Shown here: one piece after another, positions 50,923-58,876 of the stretch
Position numbering within the stretch: position 1 is the stretch's first letter
Layout of the letters: each line of letters starts with the position of its first letter
NCBI GenBank assembly: GCA_965247125.1
Contig: CBDFGO010000003.1
Location: 930,001-994,000, forward strand
Source: CALBJU01 sp965247125
GTDB taxonomy: Bacteria; Bacteroidota; Rhodothermia; Rhodothermales; UBA10348
DNA length: 64,000 nucleotides
Direction: 5' to 3'
The notes under the pieces: model-generated
Databases searched by the model: none
Seen by the model: only the letters and a program-made list of their open reading frames with translations
What the model was told of the DNA's origin: nothing
Program-made: the position numbers and the translations under genes

Positions 50923-51108
50923 GCACCTGGTGCGATTTCCGAATTGTACGTTAAGACGGCTCTGGTTCACCATTACCGTTGTGTGCGCACCTAACTTATG
51001 TATAGAATTGTTCAACTTTGCTCGTGTTCTCCACTTCGAAGTCCGGACATTTTTTTCATCCCGGAATCTATGGCCGGTTAACACAATCTGAAAGCACGTT
51101 GTAGCTGA

Positions 51109-52557
51109 GTGTTAGCCGGCCCAAATCAGAACGAAGTGATAGTAGATACAAAGAAGGGCAGTGGATCTGTTCTAACTGTCTTATTTCTGGGCGTCCTAAT
51201 GGGAGCGCTCGACATCGCCATTCTGGGTCCCGCAATCCCGGCAATCCGGGAATCGTTCGGGTTGGATGATCGACTCGCTTCCTGGGTATTCTCGGTCTGG
51301 GTTCTCGCGAATCTGGTCAGTGTCCCGATGATGACCAAACTCGCGGATAAGTACGGCCGGAAAAAAATATACTTGTTCGATCTGGCTCTGTTCGGTATAG
51401 GAAGTCTCGTCGTTTCGCTTTCTCCAACCTACGGAGTGCTCCTCGCGGGACGGGCCCTGCAAGGAATGGCGGCCTCCGGAATATTCCCCGTTGCAGCGGC
51501 AGTCATCGGAGATGTTGTAGCTCCCGAAAAGCGAGGAAGAGCCTTCGGAATGCTGGGATCGGTCTTCGGACTCGCCTTCATCATCGGTCCGATATTCGCG
51601 GGTTTCATGCTCAAAATTGGATGGCGATGGCTTTATATGGCGATTCCTCCTGGAGCGTTGATCATCCTCATATTTGGATGGAGATTTCTCCCCGCGTCAC
51701 CGGAAAGAAGCGAGAAAAAACTGGATCTTCGCGGGCTTGTATTTCTGGCCGGATTTCTTTTGTCCCTCGCTTACGGTCTCACCAACCTGGACACTGCAGA
51801 CCTGGTTGGAAGCCTCTCATCCTTGCGTGTAGCGAGTGCCTTTCTGGCGGCGTCCGTTCTTCTACCGCTCTTTGCGTGGGCAGAGAGAAATGTAGAGGAT
51901 CCGGTGCTTCGACTGGATCTGTTTCGAAATCGTCAGGTGGCGCTTGCCTCGATAATAGCTGTAGGCGCGGGAATCAACGAGGCCGCGTTCATCTTTTTTC
52001 CGACGATCACTGTCCTGGCCTTTGGAGTGACAACCTCAACCGCTTCGTTCATGCTGTTGCCGATGATGGTAGCCGTTGCGATCGGCTCGCCAGTGGCAGG
52101 TCGACTCCTGGATAAATTGGGATCGAAGACGATTGTCCTGAGCAGCAATTTCCTGCTGGCGATGGGAATGTTCGGGGTTGCCACAAGCACGACAGCCAGA
52201 CCTGTTTTTTATATCGGCTCGGTCCTTATTGGACTCGGACTCGCGGGACTGCTAGGGTCATCCTTGAATTACATACTCATCCACGAAGCAAGAAAGCGTG
52301 AGCGAGCCATCTCGCAGGGCTTGATCACATTGTTCATTTCGGTCGGGCAGTTGTTCTCGGCGGCGGTCGTAGGTGCGATTGCAGCTTCCTCAGATTTTGC
52401 TCTCGACGGATATAAGACGGCTTTTCTGGTCATCGTGACCGCTACTCTGCTGATATCCGTAGCCTCATTTTTCCTGAAAAACAAATCAGAAGAACAAGAG
52501 ACAGTCTTCGGTAACGGAGATTCTAAGAGCTCCCAGAACGCAGCAGAGAATCCATAG
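51109..52557 (+). CDS. MFS transporter, drug-efflux (DHA) type
   Basis: This 482-residue inner-membrane transporter starts at GTG 51109. It has 12 or more membrane helices. Family motifs are LGPAIPAIRESFGLDDRLAS, the loop 2-3 motif TKLADKYGRKKIYL, RALQGMAASGIFPVAAAVIG and motif C, AFIIGPIFAGFML, which marks drug/proton antiporters. Substrate unknown. It is transcribed alone, divergent from the GH3 gene and convergent with mscS, 7 bp away. Confidence 0.9.
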   Translation: MLAGPNQNEVIVDTKKGSGSVLTVLFLGVLMGALDIAILGPAIPAIRESFGLDDRLASWVFSVWVLANLVSVPMMTKLADKYGRKKIYLFDLALFGIGSLVVSLSPTYGVLLAGRALQGMAASGIFPVAAAVIGDVVAPEKRGRAFGMLGSVFGLAFIIGPIFAGFMLKIGWRWLYMAIPPGALIILIFGWRFLPASPERSEKKLDLRGLVFLAGFLLSLAYGLTNLDTADLVGSLSSLRVASAFLAASVLLPLFAWAERNVEDPVLRLDLFRNRQVALASIIAVGAGINEAAFIFFPTITVLAFGVTTSTASFMLLPMMVAVAIGSPVAGRLLDKLGSKTIVLSSNFLLAMGMFGVATSTTARPVFYIGSVLIGLGLAGLLGSSLNYILIHEARKRERAISQGLITLFISVGQLFSAAVVGAIAASSDFALDGYKTAFLVIVTATLLISVASFFLKNKSEEQETVFGNGDSKSSQNAAENP

Positions 52558-52564
52558 CAGCCTT

Positions 52565-53386
52565 TCAGTCCACTTGGTCCCCGTTGTCGACGTGAACGTC
52601 CATCTGTGGAAAAGGAATACCAATACCGGCTTCGTCGAGGGCAATTTTTACCGACTCGGTAGCAGCTTCCCTGACGGAGCCGAACTCCGAAGTTTTCGCC
52701 CATGCTCGAACGGACCAGTCGATGGATGATCCACCCAACCCTTTCAGAATGGCGGCTGGCGCGGGTTCGGTCAAAACCCCATCAAGATTCTTCACGGCAT
52801 TCAGCAACACTTCGCGTGTATGTCTAATATCCGCAGAATAGTCGGTCCCGACCTCCACTTCGAGACGACGGGTGTCGTGAAAGGTTATGTTTTCGATTGT
52901 TGAGCCGTAAATGCTTCCGTTCGGCACGAAAATTCTCCGGTTATCGGGCGAATCGAACAGCGTCGAAAACAGGTTTATTTCAACGATCGTTCCGGTTACT
53001 CCTCCGGCCGAAACGAAATCTCCGATTTTGAATGGTCGGAATATGAGGAGCATGATCCCCGAGGAAAAATTACTCAACGTGCCTTGGAGGGCCAATCCTA
53101 TCGCCAGGCCGGCCACGCCAATCAGCGCGGCGAAACTGGTGGTCTCAAATCCAAAGATGCTGAGGCATCCCAGCAAGGCCATCGTGAGGACGGCGTATTT
53201 CACGAGGCTGCCGAAAAAGTACGCCAGAGTCTCGTCGAGCCTCTGAGCGACCAGCCTGGATACGCGTTTTTTGAGCCACTTGGAGACGATCCACGAGACA
53301 ATCAGGAGGACGAGAACACCGACAACTTTTGGTAAAAATACCGTCAAGACATTTTGCAGCGTCTCCTGTATTTCAGATAGTTCCAT
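52565..53386 (-). CDS. Small-conductance mechanosensitive channel (MscS family)
   Basis: This 273-residue protein releases solutes when membrane tension rises. Three N-terminal helices include the pore-lining helix GVAGLAIGLALQGTLSNFSSG (quoted in part: GLAIGLALQGTLSNF), and the beta domain carries FRPFKIGDFVSAGGVTGTI and VPNGSIYGSTIENIT. Size and layout match E. coli MscS (286). It is the last gene of the cta-rlmN operon, 77 bp after a small membrane protein. Confidence 0.94.
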   Translation of the reverse strand: MELSEIQETLQNVLTVFLPKVVGVLVLLIVSWIVSKWLKKRVSRLVAQRLDETLAYFFGSLVKYAVLTMALLGCLSIFGFETTSFAALIGVAGLAIGLALQGTLSNFSSGIMLLIFRPFKIGDFVSAGGVTGTIVEINLFSTLFDSPDNRRIFVPNGSIYGSTIENITFHDTRRLEVEVGTDYSADIRHTREVLLNAVKNLDGVLTEPAPAAILKGLGGSSIDWSVRAWAKTSEFGSVREAATESVKIALDEAGIGIPFPQMDVHVDNGDQVD

Positions 53387-53463
53387 GTCGTTGGGGATGT
53401 TGAGAGGTAGAATGAGGGCGGCGGCGCTCTAGGTAATTCTTCCGGTTCCGGTCCAGAACAATA

Positions 53464-53691
53464 TCAGGAATTCGATTTATTTCTCATCAGCCACTGTCCG
53501 AGTCGATCCGTGAGCCAACCGGCTGCGGCGAGAATGAACACCTCCCGGAAAGAGCGCAGCAGTACCCGTCGAATGAGGTAGGTGAACGTCCTTGGAACCA
53601 GAGCGCCGACGATCAGGGCGGCAATAAATCCAGCAATCGATCGACTCAGATCATCTTGAGGCATGCGAAATTTCGCGATCGATTTTCTCAT
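53464..53691 (-). CDS. Small membrane protein, hypothetical
   Basis: This 75-residue protein has one clear hydrophobic helix (SIAGFIAALIVGALV) and a second, weaker amphipathic one (VFILAAAGWLTDRLGQWL) between basic segments. It starts 5 bp after the rlmN stop and lies before mscS in the same direction, so it is probably translated. I know no matching family. Confidence 0.6.
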   Translation of the reverse strand: MRKSIAKFRMPQDDLSRSIAGFIAALIVGALVPRTFTYLIRRVLLRSFREVFILAAAGWLTDRLGQWLMRNKSNS

Positions 53692-53696
53692 CTGCT

Positions 53697-54878
53697 TCAG
53701 TCGGTGGTGTTTTTAACTGCAAGTTGGCCGCAAGCTGCGTCAATATCCTGACCCCTGCTTCTACGAACCGTTACCGTGACCCGTTCTCTTACCAGACACG
53801 AAATGAAGTCATTCAAACATTTTTCGGAGGATCTCTGAAAACCAAGGCCCTCGACCGGGTTGTACATGATCAAGTTGACTTTGCTGGGCGCGCGCTTTAC
53901 CAATCGAGCCAGTTCTTTGGCGTCTTCGATGCTGTCATTAAAGCCCTCAAACATACAGTATTCGTACGTAATCGCTTTCTTCGTGGAAGAAGTATAGTAG
54001 CTGATGGCCTGCATCAGGCTTGTTAGATCGGTTTTAGCCTTACGATTGACAGGCATGATGGAAGAGCGCTTTTCGTCAAACGGCGAGTGAAGCGAAACTG
54101 CGAGATTAAATCGGGTCTCGTCGTCGGCCAATTGCCGGATTCGGCCCGCCAGACCAACCGTCGATACGGTAATTCGTCTTGCGGCCAAATCCATGCCTTC
54201 AGGCGAAGTTAGCTTTTCGATGGAATCGAGGACCGCATCGTAATTCAGAAGCGGTTCACCCATTCCCATATACACGATGTTCGTCACCCGAGAATCATAG
54301 CGCTCGAGCGCCAGTTTATTGATTATGAGAACCTGATCCACGATTTCTCCAGATGTCAGGTTTTGACGAAATCCCATCTGGCCGGTCGCGCAAAAAGAGC
54401 AGTCCATCGCACAACCAACCTGGCTCGAGACACAAACCGTCAGGCGTGAAGCGGTCCCATCTGGATTCAAATCAGGTATGAGGACGGTTTCAATATGTTG
54501 CCCGGTACTGAGCGCAAACAGCAGTTTGATGGTCCCGTCCGACGCTGTCTGACTTTGTGCGACTTCAATAGAATTGATGACGCACTCTTCCTTCAGCCGA
54601 TTTCGTAGGGATTCAGGCACATTGGTCATCTCAGCGAAGGTGCGGACGCCCTGCTTCCACAGCCAGCGATAGATCTGATTCGCGCGGAAGGACGGGTGGG
54701 TGCTCGAAACATACTCGTTCAGAGCTTTTTGCGAGAGGCCCAGTATGTCGGTTTTGCGGCTCAATATGCCCCGTCCGAACGGTTTGAAGTGCTTGAAGAA
54801 AGTTATTCCATCCCTGACGAGTTCGCTACCCGCTCGCGCCACTTCCAGGTCGGGCGCCACAACTGAGTTGTGGGCCAC
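53697..54878 (-). CDS. rlmN: Dual-specificity 23S rRNA/tRNA adenine-C2 methyltransferase RlmN
   Basis: This radical-SAM enzyme methylates A2503 of 23S rRNA and A37 of some tRNAs. The SAM cluster motif is CAMDCSFCATGQMGF (CxxxCxxC), and the catalytic Cys near the end lies in RSRGQDIDAACGQL. The frame opens at 55046, but that part overlaps ctaB by 169 bases. A GTG at 54878 shares one base with the ctaB stop and gives 393 residues, close to the family's 350-400. It is the third gene of the operon. Confidence 0.93.
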   Translation of the reverse strand: MAHNSVVAPDLEVARAGSELVRDGITFFKHFKPFGRGILSRKTDILGLSQKALNEYVSSTHPSFRANQIYRWLWKQGVRTFAEMTNVPESLRNRLKEECVINSIEVAQSQTASDGTIKLLFALSTGQHIETVLIPDLNPDGTASRLTVCVSSQVGCAMDCSFCATGQMGFRQNLTSGEIVDQVLIINKLALERYDSRVTNIVYMGMGEPLLNYDAVLDSIEKLTSPEGMDLAARRITVSTVGLAGRIRQLADDETRFNLAVSLHSPFDEKRSSIMPVNRKAKTDLTSLMQAISYYTSSTKKAITYEYCMFEGFNDSIEDAKELARLVKRAPSKVNLIMYNPVEGLGFQRSSEKCLNDFISCLVRERVTVTVRRSRGQDIDAACGQLAVKNTTD

Positions 54879-55780
54879 TAGCCGATCAGTCGGTCCACCA
54901 CAATTGCGGTCAGAAGAAGTGGAATGTAGAGCACGGAAGCTTTCAGAACTTTTCGGGCGTGTACGACCGAAAGAGTCTTGAAAAACCGAGTGACAGGAAT
55001 CATGAACCAGGTCCCAAGAACGAGAGCGCCGATAAGGTAAGCCCACCCTGACAGGCCCAGAACAACCGGCAGGACCGAAAACCCGATCATACCCAGAGAG
55101 AAGCCGAGCGTCTGCCGAGCGGTGGCAATTCCATCTGGGTCATTCAACGGAAGCATCACGAACTTCCCTTTTTCATAGTCTTTCCGATACATCCAGGCCA
55201 GGGAAAGGAAATGGGGCATCTGCCAGCATACAAGGACCCCAAAGAGCACCCAGCCACCCCATCCAAGCGTTCCGGATGCCGCCGTCCATCCTCCCAGTAT
55301 CGGAAGCGCACCCGGGATGGTCCCGACAATGGTGTTGAGGTGCGTTTTTCTCTTCAATGGGGTATACACCCAGAGATAGAGGGCGACGGTGGCCGCGGCC
55401 ATGACACCTGTCAATGGATTGGTGAGCGGGCAGAGAATAGCGACTCCGGCCAGAACCAGAAGAGCCCCAAACCATCGTGCCGACTCGGGGGTGATTCGAC
55501 CGGCCGGGATGGGACGAGAAGCGGTCCGTTTCATTCCGGCATCAAAGTCCCGTTCGATGTACTGATTGAGAGCACATCCACCCGCCGAAGCAAAGGTTAT
55601 CCCGACAATTGTCCATACCAGTCTCCAACCATCGATGGCATCTCCCGAGGCCAGCACAAAGCCAGCCAACGAAGAGATCATCACCAGGAAGGTAATTTCC
55701 GGTTTGGTCAGAGTCACCCAGTCCCTCAGGGACGATTTTTGGGTGTCTCGGGCTGATGAAAGTGTAGAAACGCGATCCAT
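54878..55780 (-). CDS. ctaB: Protoheme IX farnesyltransferase (heme O synthase)
   Basis: This 300-residue UbiA-family enzyme attaches farnesyl to heme B, making heme O for terminal oxidases. The aspartate-rich prenyl-binding motif is NQYIERDFDAGMKRTASRP, the second conserved loop is WQMPHFLSLAWMYRKDYEKG, and there are about nine membrane helices. It follows ctaA by 5 bp, and its product feeds CtaA, so the pair forms a heme A pathway. Confidence 0.94.
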   Translation of the reverse strand: MDRVSTLSSARDTQKSSLRDWVTLTKPEITFLVMISSLAGFVLASGDAIDGWRLVWTIVGITFASAGGCALNQYIERDFDAGMKRTASRPIPAGRITPESARWFGALLVLAGVAILCPLTNPLTGVMAAATVALYLWVYTPLKRKTHLNTIVGTIPGALPILGGWTAASGTLGWGGWVLFGVLVCWQMPHFLSLAWMYRKDYEKGKFVMLPLNDPDGIATARQTLGFSLGMIGFSVLPVVLGLSGWAYLIGALVLGTWFMIPVTRFFKTLSVVHARKVLKASVLYIPLLLTAIVVDRLIG

Positions 55781-55785
55781 TTACT

Positions 55786-56688
55786 TCAATTATTGAAATG
55801 GGTTGAACGGATGCGAGCGCACAATACGCTGGTACTCACCGTACACGCAAACAGGAGAGCACCTGTTACCATGTGGGTCGTATTCGCAATAACCTGAAAG
55901 TTACTCGCTCGCAACGCACCGGACTCATCCAGGAGTACGAAATAGGCGACGAGCCCGAGAATGACCTGGAATATCAGTATCGAAATCATGGCACCCGCCA
56001 GTCGAGTCACGAGAAGAGATTGAGGCAGGCCAGACCGGACACGCATCCAGAAAACTGACACCGCGATGCTTACCCCGAATGCCCAGCCCAGGTGAAGTCC
56101 GGCGAAGAGGGGGTCGATTCCGGTACCCGGATGGCGCAAAAGTGCTCCCAGAAAGATCTGGATGAACAGAAACCCTGGAGCAATCCACAGGATTGATCTC
56201 AAAGACGCGAGATTTCCGGGGTCAACCGGCTCATGCCTGGCGTTTCGCCACGTTTCGGTCAAAAACAGCGCCATTGAGGCCAGAAGCGCAAAAAACAGCT
56301 GAGCTACCAAAGCGTGTACGATTGCCAGGTCAAGTGAGACCCAAACCACCCGGAGCCCACCCAGAACGCCCTGGACGATAACAAGCACAAGAGCACCGAC
56401 GCCGAGCCACCTCATCCATCTACGATGGTCCGCTACCCAGGTCCAAACAGCAAGACCGATGGTGAAAAAGCCTATCAGTGCACCCAGAAGTCTGTGACCG
56501 TGTTCAGCCAGAACAGGAGTAATTTTCCACCAACCAGGCAATGGGTTCAGAGGATCGTAAGAACTGAACGATGTGGGCCAGTCTGGTACAGCCAGTCCGG
56601 CATTGATGCTGGTGACGAAAGCTCCCCAGGTGAGGAGGGCTATGGCCGCGACAAAGGTCAGAATGGTATAACGTCTTCTACGTCTCAA
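55786..56688 (-). CDS. ctaA: Heme A synthase (COX15/CtaA family)
   Basis: This 300-residue membrane protein oxidises heme O to heme A for aa3-type oxidases. Eight membrane helices carry the heme-ligand histidines in LAEHGHRLLGAL, VHALVAQLFFAL, LHLGWAFG and ANTTHMVTGALL. It lacks the loop Cys pair of Bacillus CtaA, as do many relatives. The start is at 56688, only 12 bp from the target duplication of the IS element, so its own promoter is likely displaced. It leads the ctaA-ctaB-rlmN-mscS operon. Confidence 0.9.
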   Translation of the reverse strand: MRRRRRYTILTFVAAIALLTWGAFVTSINAGLAVPDWPTSFSSYDPLNPLPGWWKITPVLAEHGHRLLGALIGFFTIGLAVWTWVADHRRWMRWLGVGALVLVIVQGVLGGLRVVWVSLDLAIVHALVAQLFFALLASMALFLTETWRNARHEPVDPGNLASLRSILWIAPGFLFIQIFLGALLRHPGTGIDPLFAGLHLGWAFGVSIAVSVFWMRVRSGLPQSLLVTRLAGAMISILIFQVILGLVAYFVLLDESGALRASNFQVIANTTHMVTGALLFACTVSTSVLCARIRSTHFNN

Positions 56689-56700
56689 GAGTCTTTTCTT

Positions 56701-56709
56701 CCGGCTGCC
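56701..56709. repeat. Target-site duplication, left copy
   Basis: CCGGCTGCC directly precedes the left end of the IS and is repeated exactly at 58094-58102. A 9-bp duplication suits IS256-family transposition. Confidence 0.88.
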
Positions 56710-58093
56710 GAGCTATGCCCAAAAGTTGTGTATGGAAGGTTTAGGCAGCGTGTCGTTCTGATGTAATTCCGTCGGTGAATTTGATTCCTTTTTTTACAAG
56801 TTGCAATAGGTGCGGTGCATTCAGTTTCCTCCACTTCTTCTGAGCCTCTTTACATAGACGGAAGGCCATTGCAAGAGCTGTTTCTCGGCTCAGACATCCC
56901 CTCGTTTTGGCGGTCCTGAGGCGCACGGTCGCGAACGTAGATTCGATCGGATTTGTGCTCCGAAGATGGATCCAGTGTTCTGCCGGAAAGTCATAAAAAG
57001 CGAGCAGTTCTTCTCGGTCTTTCACCAGAATCTCTGCTGCTTTCGGATACTTTTGCTGGTAGGCTTTGATGAAAAACAGAAGGGCGCTCTCTGCCTGCTT
57101 TTTTGTTTCTGCTGTATAGATCTGCGTGAGGTGACCTTTTGCCTTCTTCTGAACGGACTTGGGCAGGCGGTTGAGCACATTTGCTGTCTTGTGCACCCAA
57201 CAGCGTGCGGCTCGCGTCTCGGGATAAACTTCTGCGAGAGCACTCCAGAATCCCATGGCTCCATCGGCAACAGCCAGCTTCGGTCCTTGATCCAGCCCGC
57301 GGTGCCTCAGCTCCAGGAGCAACTCTCGCCACGACTGCTTGCTCTCGCGAAAGCCGTCCTCGAGTGCTATAAGCTCCTTCCTTCCATCGGCCGTAGCGCC
57401 GATCACGACCAGCAGACACAGTTTCTGTTTATCCATGCGTACGTTTACGTGAATACCGTCGGCCCAGAAATAGACGTAGTGCTTCTCCTTCAGGCTCCGC
57501 TTTTGCCAGTCTTCGTGCTCCCTTGTCCAAAGCGTCTTCAGGCGCGCAATCGTCGAGGAGGTCAGCCCTGGGGCATCAGGACCAACAAGGGCCGAGAGCG
57601 CTGCCTCAAAGCCGCCCGTTGAAACTCCCTTCAGGTACAACCATGGAATGAGAGCCTCAAGCGAGCGGCTCTTGCGGAGGTAGGCTGGTAGTATCGAACT
57701 GCGGAAACCGATTCTATCCTCACCCCGACCCGTACGGTCGCGTATGCGGGGCATCTTTACAGCGACCTCCCCGATACCAGTCAAAATCTTCCTCTCTGGC
57801 AGATATCCATTGCGAACGATGCGGTGGCGATTCTCTTCGTCGCGCAGGAACTGGTAGCGCTGGCAGAAAGCTTCAACCTCGGCCTCAACGGCTGTGGCCA
57901 GCATCTTTGCGGCCCCTGTTCGCAATACTTCTGTCAACACATCCTCTGTGCTATTGTAGTTCTCGTTCTCGTGTGCGTTATTCGTCTTCATGGGCGGTGT
58001 ATCCTCCAATCTTCGGATTGACAATGACGTAATCATCATCAGGATACGCCGCCTATACCTTTTTCACCCGTACACAACTTTCGGGGTTAACTC
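56710..58093 (-). mobile_element. IS256-family insertion sequence, complete
   Basis: The element is 1384 bp. Its ends are 26-bp imperfect terminal inverted repeats: 56710-56735 begins GAGCTATGCCCAAAAG and 58068-58093 (complement) begins GAGTTAACCCCGAAAG, with 21 of 26 bases matching. Weaker similarity continues inward (AAGGTTTAGGCAGCG against AAGGTATAGGCGGCG). Exact 9-bp direct repeats flank it. One intact transposase gene fills most of it. Size, ends and duplication are all right for IS256, and the intact state points to a fairly recent insertion. It sits just upstream of ctaA, in the same direction. Confidence 0.93.
56741..58039 (-). CDS. IS256-family transposase
   Basis: This 432-residue transposase is intact. 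The Mutator-like DDE residues lie in YFWADGIHVNVRM (Asp), LAVADGAMGFWSALAEVY (Asp) and STNPIESTFATVRLRT (Glu), with the family's C/H pair RCWVHKTANVLNRLPK. The start may be 58039 or the Met at 57991. The gene reads toward ctaA, 53 bp past its stop, so its transcript could run into the heme operon. Confidence 0.95.
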   Translation of the reverse strand: MMITSLSIRRLEDTPPMKTNNAHENENYNSTEDVLTEVLRTGAAKMLATAVEAEVEAFCQRYQFLRDEENRHRIVRNGYLPERKILTGIGEVAVKMPRIRDRTGRGEDRIGFRSSILPAYLRKSRSLEALIPWLYLKGVSTGGFEAALSALVGPDAPGLTSSTIARLKTLWTREHEDWQKRSLKEKHYVYFWADGIHVNVRMDKQKLCLLVVIGATADGRKELIALEDGFRESKQSWRELLLELRHRGLDQGPKLAVADGAMGFWSALAEVYPETRAARCWVHKTANVLNRLPKSVQKKAKGHLTQIYTAETKKQAESALLFFIKAYQQKYPKAAEILVKDREELLAFYDFPAEHWIHLRSTNPIESTFATVRLRTAKTRGCLSRETALAMAFRLCKEAQKKWRKLNAPHLLQLVKKGIKFTDGITSERHAA

Positions 58094-58102
58094 CCGGCTG
58101 CC
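58094..58102. repeat. Target-site duplication, right copy
   Basis: CCGGCTGCC directly follows the right end of the IS and matches 56701-56709 exactly. Confidence 0.88.
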
Positions 58103-58362
58103 CGGGTTCAAGTCGTATTGGTCTAAAGCGCCGGCGCCGCTCACTAGGTGTCAGGCCGATCGAAATGGAGAGCGCCCATTATAATGCGCATCTCCGGCTC
58201 AAGACGTATCGGTCCTGTCAAATCAGTGAGAAAACGTGTCACTTTTGAAGGCGCATCGAAAATCTCTCTTGGTGACGGCGAACGGATGCCGTATTTTGGG
58301 GATCTGCATGAACTTTCGTGTCGGTGGCGGCACGACAAACACTTTCCGGAGCGCTTCTAAGA
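58103..58362. other. Non-coding region right of the IS
   Basis: This 260-base stretch probably includes the original 5' region of ctaA, cut off by the insertion, and the promoter of the small secreted protein. I see no gene, terminator or repeat in it. Confidence 0.5.
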
Positions 58363-58764
58363 GTGAATTCTGTCTCACATCGTTTCTGCATTCGGCTGAG
58401 CGCAGTCCTTCTTTTGGGCAGTGTTCTCACGGGATTGTTGGCTCCGGCGGCAGTTGCGATGTCGCGCACCGATATAGTTGCCGCCTCCGAGCAGTCGGGA
58501 TTGTCTTCTGACGTTCAGGACTTCTTTTCCGAAATTCTTGAAGACGCCCTTCTGCGATCCGCAATCGTTGCACAGCTGACTGCGGCCACATCCACGCGGC
58601 TTCTTGCACCATCCAGGCGACTCTTCGTTCAATCCCGGTCCGCCCTTCTTGATATTTCGGCGGCAGACATGTCGCTTCTCTCCGGCGCCAACGAAGACGT
58701 TCAGTTCTTACGGGACGCTTCAACGGGACTTTCTGGAGGCGGCGCCCAGCCACTGGGCCCCTAG
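58363..58764 (+). CDS. Small secreted protein, hypothetical
   Basis: A GTG at 58363 gives 133 residues with a signal peptide (RLSAVLLLGSVLTGLLAPAA, cut near AVAMS); the frame is also open from a GTG at 58318. The mature part has helical stretches (DVQDFFSEILEDALLRSAIV) and ends in a Gly-rich tail (GLSGGGAQPLGP). It precedes secD by 112 bp on the same strand. I recognise no family. The leader makes it likelier to be real than chance. Confidence 0.6.
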   Translation: MNSVSHRFCIRLSAVLLLGSVLTGLLAPAAVAMSRTDIVAASEQSGLSSDVQDFFSEILEDALLRSAIVAQLTAATSTRLLAPSRRLFVQSRSALLDISAADMSLLSGANEDVQFLRDASTGLSGGGAQPLGP

Positions 58765-58876
58765 CCTGACGGCTATCATTTCTAGGCATATCCCTTCTCC
58801 TTGCGGAGTTGAGGGATCAGCGTGGCGTCTCTGGACGCAAGCCCACATTTTTTCTACCCAATAAAGTATCGAAACC

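Noticed and set aside
58103..58140. tRNA-like fragment (GGGTTCAAGTC) next to the IS
   Set aside because: Flanking bases do not pair as a T-stem and no cloverleaf can be drawn; the IS target is not a tRNA end.
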